From contig JADNYJ010000362.1 of the NCBI GenBank assembly GCA_015501075.1, positions 1 through 32,936 of the forward strand: DNA of 32,936 nt, read 5' to 3'. The notes under the pieces are model-generated. The model saw only the letters and a list, made by a program, of their open reading frames with translations. It was not told the origin of the DNA and searched no databases. The DNA comes from Gymnopilus junonius (taxonomy: Eukaryota; Basidiomycota; Agaricomycetes; Agaricales; Galerinaceae). Shown here one piece after another: positions 10,278-20,177 of the stretch; the first letter of the stretch is position 1; the number at the start of each line of letters is the position of its first letter. Made by a program: the position numbers and the translations under genes.

Positions 10278-12650
10278 ATGCCAACAGTGGCTGTAGACAA
10301 AGAAGAGCTCTGGGAGCGTCTGGGCAAGCAGTATAGTGGGTCACATTTTTTTTCTTCAGCATTGTTTATCGCTGCCTCAACTCGCATTGTAGCTACAGAA
10401 GAATTCGACAAACTCTGCTTCGAGTATGGCCTTGAACTCGATGAAGATGTGTGTATTAATTACTATCAAAGCATCGATCGATCTAATTTTTTGTAGACTA
10501 CTACAGAAGTAGAGGACGCCATTAAAAGGGGCTTACCTGCAGAACGCCCTGTAAGCCTGATCTCTCGTTTCATTGTTCTTTTCCTTAACTTACTATTTTG
10601 AAAGCAATTGAAAATAGAAGTTCCGGCCAACAGGCGAGAGCGTTTATCTTCAGCCTTTTCTTTCCCTAACATCTGCGTGATTCTGTCAGATACGACCTGC
10701 TCTGCATAGAAGGCATTGCCCGAGCTCTGCGTACCTTTTTGCAAAGATCGGAAGCACCTACCTACAAACTCGTATACCCACCTGGTGGGGAATTTGACCT
10801 ACTGCGTGTCGCAATCGAACCTGAGGTAGCTATGAACTCTTTCATATTAAGCACTACGTTGCTGAGATCGTTCCAGACAGCGAAGATTAGACCCTTGTTC
10901 GCCGGTGCCATTCTGCGCAACGTCAAGTTCACACCCAGGTCGTATGCCTCTTTCATCGATTTGCAAGATAAATTACATCAGAATATCTGTCGACGGCGGC
11001 AACTTGTTGCCATTGGTACTCATGATCTGGATACCTTATCGCCGCCTTTCCGATACGAGGCGAAGCCTCCGAAAGATATCAAATTCGCGCCTTTGGGAAA
11101 AGACAAGGTTTATACCGCAGAGGAACTTATGACTCTGTATGAGGTACGATAGTTTTAGAAATTTCGGCGATTTCTAAGTCGATTTGTTGTTCTGTCAGTC
11201 CGAGAAGCACCTCGCAAGATATCTTCACATCATCCGCGATTCTCCCGTCTACCCCATCATCTACGACTCAAAAAATCAAGTCTTATCCATGCCTCCTATT
11301 ATCAACTCGGAACATAGCAAAATAACCCTGGATACAAAAAATATTTTTATTGATGTTACTGCCACTGATCAAACAAAGCTTGAGATAGTTGTCAATATCG
11401 TAGCCACCATGTTTTCCGAGTATTGTGCAGAACCCTTCACGTACGTCTGTTGTGATCTTCCTTCCGGAGCCATTCCACTTATCAATGAATCCCCAATAGA
11501 ATCGAGCCTGTTAGACTTATTCTGCCCAATGGCCAAACGCGCATCTCTCCGGATCTCTCTGGAAGAGACATGAAGGCCAATGCATCCTACGTCAATTCAT
11601 GCACGGGGCTCTCACTGAAGTCTGAGCAAGTGTCGACATTGCTGCAGAAAATGGGTCTGACTGCATCAGTCTCCCCATCGAACAATGACGAGATATTGGT
11701 ACATGTTCCTCCTACGCGACCCGACATTCTTCATGAATGTGACATTATGGAGGACGCTGCAATTGCATACGGATTTAACAATCTTCCAGATAAATTTCCT
11801 GCTACAAGCACCGTTGCTCAACCACTTGCAATCAGCAAACTAAGCGACGTAATACGCACTGAGTGGGCATTGGCAGGTTGGGTTGAAGTTCTTCCGTTGA
11901 TTCTTGCGAGTCCAGTCTTTGCTCCTCCCTTTCCTCTATTTGACTTTTTCCTTCGAATAGTGCTCTCATGAAGAGAATTTTGAATGGCTGAACCATGAAG
12001 ATGATGGAAAAATAGCCGTAAAGATTGCCAATCCAAAGAGCCTTGAGTTTCAAGTGGTTCGAACGACTCTTATCCCAGGACTGTTGAAAACCATCCGTGA
12101 AAATCGCTCGCATGCCTTACCCATCAAGGTCTTTGAAACGTCTGATGTCGTCTTCAAGGATATCTCGCGAGAGCGCCAAGCTCGTAACGAGAGGCATGCT
12201 GCGGCTGTGTGGTGTAATAAAACTGCAGGATTTGAAATTGTCCATGGCATGCTGGATCGCGCCATGAAGATGCTGGAGATACCCAGGATTTCAAGCAACG
12301 ATTCAAACGTGGAGACAGGTTATTACCTCAAGGAAACTTCGGGCAAGCATTGGTCCTCTTACACGACTTTGACAAAATCTAATTTAAGTATAGACCCAAC
12401 ATATTTCCCTGGACGAGCCGCAACGATTTTCTACCGACCTGCGATGAGAAAGACAAGTGTACTTTCGACTGTTAAGAAGGAAGTCGAGTCTGCACTCCAC
12501 ATCGACAAAGACTTGGCCATCGGAAGCCTTGGGATTCTGCACCCTTCAGTATTGGAGAAGTTTGAAATAGGATTCCCGTGTTCTGCTCTTGAATTCACAC
12601 TCGAGCCGTTCAAGAAGCAGATGCAAAAGGTTTGGACCAATGAGGATTGA
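10278..12650 (+). CDS. FRS1: Phenylalanyl-tRNA synthetase, cytosolic, beta subunit
   Basis: Nine exons (10278-10335, 10393-10448, 10497-10550, 10605-10633, 10690-10825, 10877-11143, 11199-11440, 11500-11905, 11961-12650) encode 645 residues, somewhat longer than the usual 590-600. Hallmarks in order: the N-terminal [37 protein letters not shown]; the B3/B4 editing region ([64 protein letters not shown]); the B5-type [20 protein letters not shown]; and the catalytic-like [17 protein letters not shown] and [18 protein letters not shown]. The protein pairs with FRS2 as an alpha2-beta2 enzyme charging tRNA-Phe in the cytosol, and edits Tyr-tRNA-Phe. Intron 4 (10634-10689) is GC-AG. Intron 8 (11906-11960) is probably GC-AG too; a weaker GT donor at 11915 would add three residues. 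Convergent with EMC10, 162 bp apart. Confidence 0.96.
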
Positions 12651-12812
12651 AAATTTCAAGTGAGGACAATGTATTAGATGTATAGATATGATCAAATACT
12701 ATTTTATGACATTGACGAGGGATATAAATAGTACAGTCGCTATCCTGCCCATAAGGGGTAGTCTCCACTTCGTCTTCACCGCAGGACTCACCTCACCTGC
12801 AACACATGATTA

Positions 12813-13677
12813 TTACCGCCCTCCGCCCCTCCTTGGCTGTTGTTCGTTTTCATCCGGACCTGTACCAACCACTACAAAGAGCTTGAGAAACTGACGTCTA
12901 GAACGATCATGAAACTCACATATAACTAATACGAGTGCACCAATATACATCCAGTATTTCTGAATAAAAGTCTTTTCAGGGACTGGCTTTACAACTTCGC
13001 CTTCCGGTGTAAGCGGCGGAGGAGTTCGGAGTTCAGGACTGCTCAATATTTACAGCGATCAAGGTATTCCGCAGAAGGGTGAACATGCAACGTACGGAGG
13101 AGCTGTGTTTGGACTATGGATGAATATTGTTGAATTCAGGTTCTGGATCTTGCTCGCAAAATTCTTGAGGGAGGAAGAGGTTGAAAGGGTTTTCTTTGAC
13201 TTTGTTTGCGGGCATGAGCCGTCACTGGGGATTGGTGAAACGAAGTAATCCACCGCGAATGGTTGGGCATCTTGCCCAGAAGGAAGGTGAAGAACTATTG
13301 TGTCTGCCGAGACTCTGCCTAGATAGCACTGTCGTGCCAAAGTATGAGCACACTGCAGATGTGTGTCATGAAGAAAAGCCACGCACGGCTTTTACAGAAG
13401 AGAAATCCCAAAAGGCATCTGACGTGTCGCCTTCGTGACCGAGAGCGACTTGATAAAGAGCTTCTGTGGGATCATCTAGAGCTTGCAAGACTTCAGAGAA
13501 AGAAGCGAGGTCTTTAGCGAGTGTGGGGGCAGGGACGAGAACGCCTGTAAGAGAAGCAGTGGCGCGCTCTAGATACGGCTGGGCAGGGAGATTTGGGTGA
13601 AAGACGCGGTGATAAAGCTGGACGACCTCTGCTGCAGAAACGACAGAGACAAACGCAGCAATAACAGAGACCCTCAT
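12813..13677 (-). CDS. EMC10: ER membrane protein complex subunit 10
   Basis: Four exons (13677-13387, 13328-13096, 13038-12920, 12871-12813) encode 233 residues. The first 16 residues (MRVSVIAAFVSVVSAA) look like a cleaved ER signal peptide. The luminal part has the family motif SVKACYLGR...FAVDYFVSPIPSDGSCP, and the C-terminus has PPLTPEGEVVKPVPEKTFI followed by one membrane span (YWMYIGALVLVILV) and a short GGGR tail. EMC10 is a peripheral subunit of the EMC insertase, which inserts membrane proteins in the ER. Intron 1 uses the acceptor at 13329; a nearer AG would make a 34-nt intron and lose the conserved KAC. It faces FRS1 tail to tail and shares a 110-bp divergent promoter with the next gene. 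Confidence 0.85.
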
Positions 13678-13787
13678 GCTAGCAGGCTGAGGTAGTCTGG
13701 GCTCAGGCGTAAGTAATATTGATTGACTTACGTAAACTGCCCATTTCGAGTTCTCCGCTTCTCATTGGTCTTTCCTTCTCCTGACCA
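13678..13787. promoter_or_regulatory. Shared divergent promoter of EMC10 and the 176-residue gene
   Basis: Start codons are 110 bp apart on opposite strands. A CCAAT lies close upstream of the plus-strand start (gaCCAATgg, near 13782-13786), and an ATTGG sits near 13764. Shared control is inferred from spacing only. Confidence 0.4.
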
Positions 13788-14318
13788 ATGGCCACCTCGT
13801 ACACCCACTCAATTCCGACCCCGCCGTTCTCCCCTCAGAATTACAGAATGCCCGACGAGAATACAGAAAACCCTCTCAAGTCCACCATCAACCTCCTTGA
13901 TTCACTCGTCGCTTTCTACCAGCATGAGCAAATGTGGGTTTATCGCACCCGCGCTGTTCTTGAGGACGCATTCCCTACACCTCCACTTACGGACACATAT
14001 TCCGATCCCGATGTTGCTTCTGCCATGGCCGAACAAGAGTACGATGGCTACGACAATCTTCTTGGCGTCTCTCAAGGTAGAGAGCAGACCCGCTGGTCCC
14101 GCCGTAAAAAGGGATTCAAGTTGAGAATCGACGGTATCCGTAACAGGCGTGTGATACCTACGCAACCTGCAGATCAGCCTCGACAAGCCAGTCGGCACTC
14201 CTCACGAGAACAAATTCTTGAAATGTTTGAGAAGATGATGGAAGCGAGGATGGAGAGCTGTCAGCGAGTCAATAAACTCGTCCGAGAGGCAAACAGAGCG
14301 ACTCTTCACCTTCGGTGA
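13788..14318 (+). CDS. Uncharacterised 176-residue protein, intronless
   Basis: One uninterrupted frame of 176 codons from ATG 13788 to TGA 14316-14318. I do not recognise the family. The N-terminus is Pro/Thr/Ser-rich (SIPTPPFSP). A predicted helical segment, STINLLDSLVAFYQHEQMWV, follows from about residue 32. The middle is acidic then strongly basic (RWSRRKKGFKLRIDGIRNRR, about 103-122), and the C-terminus is a charged helix (EMFEKMMEARMESCQRVNKL) that could form a coiled coil. No signal peptide or membrane span is seen. The basic patch and lack of membrane features would suit a soluble, perhaps nuclear, protein. Head-to-head with EMC10. Coding quality (length, no stops, varied composition) makes it a likely real gene. 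Confidence 0.7.
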   Translation: MATSYTHSIPTPPFSPQNYRMPDENTENPLKSTINLLDSLVAFYQHEQMWVYRTRAVLEDAFPTPPLTDTYSDPDVASAMAEQEYDGYDNLLGVSQGREQTRWSRRKKGFKLRIDGIRNRRVIPTQPADQPRQASRHSSREQILEMFEKMMEARMESCQRVNKLVREANRATLHLR

Positions 14319-14590
14319 TCAGAAGTATGACCGTTCTTTGAAACTTTGTCGTTGCTAATTTTACTTTTGCGTAGGTTGCGCTCAGTTGACACCCTGCCCA
14401 CGTTTGCTTTTTCTTTCTGTCTGGTTTCCGCTTCCTTCCAATCTGTTTGTCAAGTCTGTAAAGTACTTGTAAAGTTGTAACTGTAACTTGCAATATGATC
14501 ACCATGTACATTATTAGATCACCTAAGGTTCCCACCGCACGTGTCAAATTGCTTGACAGGAACTGACACGAGTCCACGACGGGCAAGCAA

Positions 14591-14656
14591 CTGTCCAAAC
14601 GGCCCAAAATGAGCACTTTTATATTACAAAATGCTCATTTTGAGCCAATTGGACAG
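14591..14656. repeat. Hairpin, 25-nt arms with 16-nt loop
   Basis: Arms 14591-14615 and 14632-14656 are complementary at 22 of 25 positions, including an uninterrupted 11-bp inner stem (CAAAATGAGCA / TGCTCATTTTG). All three mismatches are near the outer half; two fit C-to-T changes. The hairpin lies inside the segment that interrupts the left arm of the large foldback structure and may be one end of that inserted element. Confidence 0.7.
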
Positions 14657-14688
14657 CCGCTTATCCCCCGTGTGACCCCATCTGAACA

Positions 14689-15099
14689 GGACTAGCACGG
14701 ATCTATCCGTGGATAAGTGACTCATCTTAGCACAACTCATCCCACAGCTGCATTATTGCAGCTACTGTCAAAAAAAAAGTTAGATATGTAGCTGATATGT
14801 TAGGCCATACAATTACACTACAGAGAGGATAAAAAATATAGAACTGCATTAGGCACATGAAGAATACAAAGCACGGATATGATTTTGACAGAAAATAAAG
14901 ATAAATAGTATCCGTGATGGCTTTATAGTTGAATATCTCAAGAAGCCTTAACTCTACTCTTTATTTCTCACAGAACAAAATAGATATAGTCTATGTGTAA
15001 CTGCTTGCTGAATTTCATAGCCATCGGCCAAGTGTTACACCCAGGAATTGAATGGAAAGTGGGAATTTTTTTTATCCACGGATATATCCGTGCTAGTCC
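14689..15099. mobile_element. MITE-like element with self-palindromic terminal inverted repeats
   Basis: Left TIR 14689-14716 and right TIR 15072-15099 are inverted copies with 27 of 28 identities. Each TIR itself contains a palindrome: CACGGATCTATCCGTG on the left and the perfect CACGGATATATCCGTG on the right. The interior is AT-rich and non-coding, and the total length is 411 bp. Flanks (CCCATCTGAACA on the left; TTGATGGG on the right) continue a weaker inverted similarity, so the true ends may lie slightly outside. No clear target-site duplication was found. Confidence 0.6.
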
Positions 15100-15161
15100 T
15101 TGATGGGCCCCATCACGCCACCAAATGTGACTGATTTCCCCTTATCCTGCTTACCCGTCGT

Positions 15162-16148
15162 TACTATCCTTTATCGGGAGTTTGAAATCGTCGCAAAGAA
15201 AAATCGATTAGATATTTAGCACAACTCCAAGCAGCATATAATTTCATACATAGGTACATATTTGAAGTCTAAACACGGCTATAACAAAAATTTTAGCGAA
15301 AAGTAGATGTGGAAAGCACAGGAGCATTTCCGCGTCTTAAATCTCAAAACATGGGGAGATTGAAACAACTGTCACAGTGTGGTCACCGTAAATTTTGGAG
15401 CTCCGCTGAGCCGAAGTACGGCACATGCAGAGAGCTTAGTGTTGTCACCAAGTCCTCTGCTTACTATGAGCCTCCTTCACTGGTTTCCTGAAGTTATGAT
15501 ACCGGTTTCGTAGAGTCCCATAGAGGAGGTCGTATTTCCTGGTGGCTTTTGACAGATCCATGTGGCCAGATGGACTGCTGCACATGCCTCCTCGATTCAT
15601 GTCTTGACATCGGGGTCATTGTAGTTAACGTGTTCTGGCTGTGTACGATAGACCTTTGCGCGAGTCATGAGATAGAATACGGCCTAGCTAGTCGCTGAAT
15701 CTGTTGCTGAATCTGCTGCTGGCAGTGGTAAACATAATATCTAAGCGGAGTTTGAATGCATATCACGCATGTCACCTCAAAATGCACCCCCGTCATTCAT
15801 TCTTCCTTCCCAGACACAACTCCCAAGCAATTGACCTAGAATTTGACATTTGAGCTCGTCTGAACCTCTGTAAAGTCTCTCTCAATTTCGGTGGCAGTGG
15901 GTGTTCAGGATCTGGCCCAATCTGGGTAACAATGTGTTTACATTAGCCATTTTGATGTAACGAGTTACTTGCATCCTCATTTCCCCCATATCTGCTCATT
16001 TTTTTGCAACTCAAAAGTACATGATTGTAAAGAGGAGAAGGTCTAGTATTTATGCCATTTTTTTGCGATACCAGGGAGAGAGCGGATGATACAAAAATTC
16101 GAACTTTTCAAACTCCCAATACTTTCAATGTCCCGATAAAGGATAGTA
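15162..16148. mobile_element. 983-bp TA-flanked non-autonomous DNA transposon
   Basis: The element spans 15164-16146 and has terminal inverted repeats CTATCCTTTATCGGGA (15164-15179) and TCCCGATAAAGGATAG (16131-16146), a perfect 16-bp match. It is flanked by TA at 15162-15163 and 16147-16148. The opposite arm of the surrounding foldback structure (around 17595-17610, minus strand) carries the same sequence uninterrupted, reading CCCGTCGTTATTGCTACAAG, with a single TA. That is an empty site and shows duplication of TA on insertion, as with Tc1/mariner-type elements. A secondary copy of GGGAGTTTGAAA lies just inside each end. No transposase frame was seen inside. Confidence 0.75.
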
Positions 16149-16150
16149 TT

Positions 16151-17600
16151 CCTACAAGTTATGCTACAAGTTTTTAGGTAAGAAAGATAAGATATGAGTA
16201 CAAACACTGGTAAGCTGAGGTGGGCCTTGTTCGGCATCCCAACGCCGCGCCATCAGGCACGAGCACGTATATACCCTTGTTGCTGTCCATTTCTTCTCAT
16301 TTTTTTTTGCAGATCCTTATTGTATTATGTATATTTAATTATAAATGCATTTACTCTATGTTATTGCCTATTATGACTGCGTGATAGAACATTCATCCAC
16401 CAGGATGCACTAGGTTTTTTGGCCTGACACAGTGTGCTTATAGGCCATTTAAATGGTGAAAACAGATCTATTATTGCATGTAGCAAGTGGAAACAAGGAA
16501 ATGGTGCTATGTGGAAGGGATATTCTATAAATTATGGGCATCTCATTAAGCACGAGATGAGTGGTACTGAATTTCTATGTGTTTGGTTTCTTGTGCTTGT
16601 TTATGTGACTGTAAAATAAAAATAAACAGATATATATGTGCATGCAATAAATAGGAATGCATTACAAAAAACCCGAAAAGATTCTGAGCTTCTGCTGAAA
16701 AGATATACGACCAAGAGTGTCAGAAAAGATGTGTTTGATGTAAAGCCTTAAAATGCTATTTAAAGCACTTTAGTGATGTATTTCCATTCTTCACATTTTT
16801 CGATCTCTTTCCTCAATATCTACCCACATAATGGTCCAATCTTTGGCAAATCTTGTGTATTATATTAAACATGTTATGGACTACTTATGTATTATTTTTA
16901 ACGAATTTTACGGCCAGTTCAGCAGATGCTAATGGTGAAATACACAGAGATTCAATGCATCTTTCCTCCTGCCTATTGCTGAGTCGGTGGATCACAATAA
17001 ACATCTCTCACATCCATACAATAGGCTACATAGTTGCAATAAACAATTATACCTGTGGAGGAAGAACTTCAGGGAGCTCTGTCATGGTATTAATTGCCCC
17101 ATAGTGAGCACTATGTCTGTATGTCCATATCTTTAGATTACCACCATGGTGCTCCATCCCGCCTGCTTTCCTCGAGAAGATATACATCTTGAAAGCTTAA
17201 ATCCAAGTTACGAAGCCCCGCCGTCCATATATCTTTCTATATGCGCCCATCTCTCTCTACATGTATACCTAATTTATAGAATATCCCTTCCACATAGCAC
17301 CATTTCCTTGTTTCCACTTGCTACATGCAATAATAGATCTGTTTTCACCATTAAATGGCCTATAAGCACACTGTGTCAGGCCAAAAAACCTAGTGCATCC
17401 TGGTGCTCGTCATGTTCATGCAACAAGCAGAAGGCGGCGGGACAGCGCCATCAACGGCAGGCGCTCTATATTTGGTACGCCGTGTGCCTGATGGCGCGGC
17501 GTCGGGATGCCGAACAAGGCCCACCTCAGCTTACCAGTGTTCGTACTCATATCATATCTTTCTCACCTAAAAACTTGTAGCATAAGTGCAGGAACTTGTA
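16151..17600. repeat. Long inverted repeat (foldback arms) around a 735-bp loop
   Basis: Arm segments 16151-16260 and 17484-17600 are reverse complements with only scattered differences (one stretch spans GGTAAGCTGAGGTGGGCCTT). Segments 16398-16534 and 17270-17405 are likewise nearly identical in inverted orientation. Between the matching segments the arms carry unrelated sequence of different length (137 bp on the left, 78 bp on the right). The loop, 16535-17269, has no arm match and no convincing gene. Confidence 0.75.
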
Positions 17601-17742
17601 GCAATAACGACGGGTAAGCAGGATGGTCAGTTCCTGTTAAGCAATTTGACACGTGCCTTAGGAGGAGGAGTTTATTTTAGGTGATTAGATTGCTTGGGCA
17701 AAGGCAAATGTCAAATAGGGGTAAACAAAACTTGGCTCCCAC

Positions 17743-19302
17743 ATGTCCTCATCGCCTTTCGATTTCTCTTCAATGGCCCATCACTATGCTCCTCTACCCA
17801 ATCCCAGCCAAAACCACCAAGCTACCCAGCATGACCGAGAGATAGAAATGCACGCCGCATTTGATTACTCAGACGACGATGATGAAGAAGAGCCCGACAC
17901 CTCAGAGACTCATCCTCTTCGCCCTGCTCTATCCTCTTCGACCCCACCATCTCGTGTTCCTGGGACGTATGACTTCGAAAGAGTAGATTATGATTACCCA
18001 CCTCCCGGTTCTCCTCCACCCCTTTCTGCTACTGCTCTTCCCAACGACTATGGCAATTCAAACGGCTTTGTTCCGCCATTTAGTCGGGCCACCAGCCCTG
18101 AACCGCACCGTTTTTGGTTCCAACGTGCAGTTGCGACGATATTACCTACAGCAATCCTTAGAAGGATAGGGCTTGGTCCCAAGCTACCCTCGGGTCCTGT
18201 TGGAGGCGGCACTAACAATGACGGTGTATTTGCCAATGTAACGGCCAAACCATCTGCTCCTGTAAGAGTACAGGATGGTATGTCAAAGTTGATCTGTTCT
18301 TATCCCGGTCTAATTTACATGCAACTCTAGGTGATGAAACATATATGGTTCCCGAAGACGCCAGGCAGGAGGCTCCTCCGTCATATGCTTCCGCACAGGC
18401 AGATGCAGTCCCACCGTATTGGGAAACCACCGTTCATGCCCCCTTCGCTCCAGATTCTGTAGGCGAAATGGTGATCGACTCTTTACCAACCGGTACCCTT
18501 TTCTCATTTTGCTGGAATCTTCTTGTTTCCATTTCCTTCCAATTTGTTGGTTTCCTGCTCACTTACCTATTACACACAAGTCACGCTGCTCGTCTTGGGT
18601 CAAGAGCAGGTCTTGGAGTCACTTTAATACAATACGGATTTGCATTGCGAAATCGGCTGGATTCAAGTGATACCTCTAGTGACGGCCTAGAGTGGAACTC
18701 AGAACCTGCTGGACACAACCCGGTTCACCACCACCATGGCGTGATGGGGAACAAGACGTGGACAACTCCCGGAAATATGACAGAGGAACAGAACACTATC
18801 GTGGTCGCCGATGCTACCACAGAATGGCTGTCATTCTTTCTGATGACGGTTGGTAAGTATCTATTTCCCTTGTCTCATTCATAACTCTGATCTCTGTCGA
18901 CTAGGCTGGTTTGTTCTGTTAACGTCTCTTCTTGCATTCTGGCGTGTAAAACGTTGGGAGCGTGGTGTCCTTGCATCTAGACGCGATAGTCGTGCTTCAG
19001 GGACGGCCACCGTGCCTAATCCTGGCATGGGCATTATTTCACAACTTGAATCTTCTTTCGGCCTCCGTGGTATATCACGTGCAGATCTATTCCGGCAAGG
19101 ATTTGGCTTTGGACCGAGTGGGCGCCAAGATGAGGATGAAGCTACCCGTCGGGCGGAGGAGGGGGACACGGCAGACAGTTCTCAAGAGACCGACCCAATA
19201 CTATCCTTAGACCCAAATGATCCTCGAAGCAGATCCATTATCCAAGCATTGGCGAATGAACGGCGGTTGCAGCGAGACCTTCGAGAGGCCGGTTTATTGT
19301 GA
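17743..19302 (+). CDS. BSD2: Bsd2/Ndfip-family membrane adaptor for Rsp5 ubiquitin ligase
   Basis: Three exons (17743-18277, 18331-18852, 18905-19302) encode 484 residues. The first 230 residues are hydrophilic with an acidic stretch (YSDDDDEEEPD) and proline-rich segments. The PY-type motif EAPPSY (about 203) and the nearby PPYW precede the membrane region. The family core DSLPTGTLFSFCWNLLVSIS, then HAARLGSRAGLGVTLIQYGF, is followed by a third hydrophobic stretch EWLSFFLMTVGWFVLL. Bsd2/Tre1/Tre2 and mammalian Ndfip proteins sit in Golgi and endosomal membranes. Their PY motifs recruit Nedd4/Rsp5, directing metal transporters such as Smf1 to the vacuole. A glycosylation-rich linker (NKTW, NMTE) lies between spans 2 and 3. 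The C-terminal 110 residues are soluble and charged. The ATG at 17743 sits just outside the repeat region. Symbol assigned by family. Confidence 0.88.
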
Positions 19303-19553
19303 CGGTATACATGGACATTTCATTGGTTATTTATTGAGGAAGTCATCTGAACAAAGTGTTATTTGTATCATTATAATCTCAAGTCACCACACCTATACCT
19401 CGAGATATTCATTAATCCATATGATCTGCTAGGACGATTGCAATTCTCCGATGATTATCCATCCCTCTTTGTTCGCGCTCCTATTTATACGGCATCCTGT
19501 TCACTTTTGCTAGGTACTCAATCTCTGCTACGATATTCATATAAACAAGTGAT

Positions 19554-20177
19554 ATGGCTCTCAAGATACGACGCGCGACCGAAAATGATGCCCCCGCCCT
19601 TTCTCAGATCTGTTTACTAACAGCCGACGCGGGCGTTTCCGCTGAGCCCCTTCATGACTTCGGCGAACTGCCCAGCCTAATCTATGCGGTACCCTACGTG
19701 AAGCTACCTACAACGTGGGGGTTCGTTTTGGAGAATGAGACCACGAAAGACGTAGTGGGATATATCCTTGGTTCCATCGATACTCGCGCCTATGAGCGTT
19801 ATGCAGCAGAGCACTGGTGGCCGCCCCTAGCAGCAAAATATGCGCCAGAAAACTTTATTAAACTCGGCGACGTCCACTACGCCAACCTCTTGCGTAACAT
19901 GCACACTGCACCAGATGCGAATATCACTTTCTCCCCTGCTCATCTCCATATCGACATTTTGGAAGAATATCAAAAGCAGGGATGGGGGAGGAAACTCGTA
20001 GCGGCGGCGGTGCAGTTTCTGATCGGAGAAGGTCTCCAGGGCGTGTGGTTAGGCTTGGATCCTCGAAACGAAGGCGCTAGAAAGTTTTACAAGCGACTTC
20101 ACTTTGAACCTATTGAAGGTGCAGATAACAATCAACTCGGGCTCAGGTTCGCAGACTTTGAGGCCCAGAGCCATTGA
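19554..20177 (+). CDS. GNAT-family N-acetyltransferase, intronless
   Basis: A single frame of 207 codons. The N-terminus ALKIRRATENDAPALSQIC is the usual beta1-alpha1 start of GNAT enzymes. The acetyl-CoA binding motif A is clear: HLHIDILEEYQKQGWGRKL (Q-x-x-G-x-G at about 145-150), followed by LGLDPRNEGARKFYKRLHFE, the motif B region. Length is normal for a single-domain GNAT. Substrate cannot be told; relatives act on small molecules or amino groups of proteins. It is the only recognised enzyme gene in the window with no intron, whereas its neighbours average one intron per 100-200 bp, so bacterial origin or retroposition is possible but not shown. Confidence 0.88.
   Translation: MALKIRRATENDAPALSQICLLTADAGVSAEPLHDFGELPSLIYAVPYVKLPTTWGFVLENETTKDVVGYILGSIDTRAYERYAAEHWWPPLAAKYAPENFIKLGDVHYANLLRNMHTAPDANITFSPAHLHIDILEEYQKQGWGRKLVAAAVQFLIGEGLQGVWLGLDPRNEGARKFYKRLHFEPIEGADNNQLGLRFADFEAQSH

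Larger units (their letters stand above)
14538..17655. mobile_element. Large foldback/TIR-bounded element, non-autonomous
   Basis: The 30-mer beginning CACGTGTCAAATTGCTT at 14538-14567 is matched on the opposite strand at 17626-17655 with 29 of 30 identities. Further in, the right arm can be read against the left arm almost continuously once two insertions in the left arm are removed (14568 to about 15143, and 15164-16146). This shows the two halves were once a near-perfect inverted duplication. Both flanks also share an ATCACCTAA-like sequence outside the 30-mer. No transposase is encoded. The structure fits a foldback-type or long-TIR DNA element, or an inverted duplication later invaded by smaller elements. 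Confidence 0.6.
14319..17742. other. 3.4-kb non-coding stretch of nested inverted repeats
   Basis: No gene was found. Open frames inside (for example 17146-17580 and 16853-17104) lie in the repeat arms or loop, and their translations look random. The stretch is dominated by an outer inverted repeat (14538-14567 with 17626-17655), long foldback arms (16151-16534 with 17270-17600), a 983-bp TA-flanked element (15164-16146), a 411-bp MITE-like element (14689-15099) and a 66-bp hairpin (14591-14656). Each is listed separately. Confidence 0.75.

Noticed and set aside
13329..13386. 34-nt or 43-nt versions of EMC10 intron 1
   Set aside because: The 58-nt version has typical length and gives the conserved SVKAC junction. 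The shorter ones lose it.
17146..17580. 144-codon plus-strand open frame
   Set aside because: It lies across the right foldback arm. The left arm does not preserve the frame, and the translation shows no domain.
14319..17742. CRISPR-like or tandem repeat array
   Set aside because: The repeats are inverted pairs of different lengths, with no regular spacing of direct repeats.
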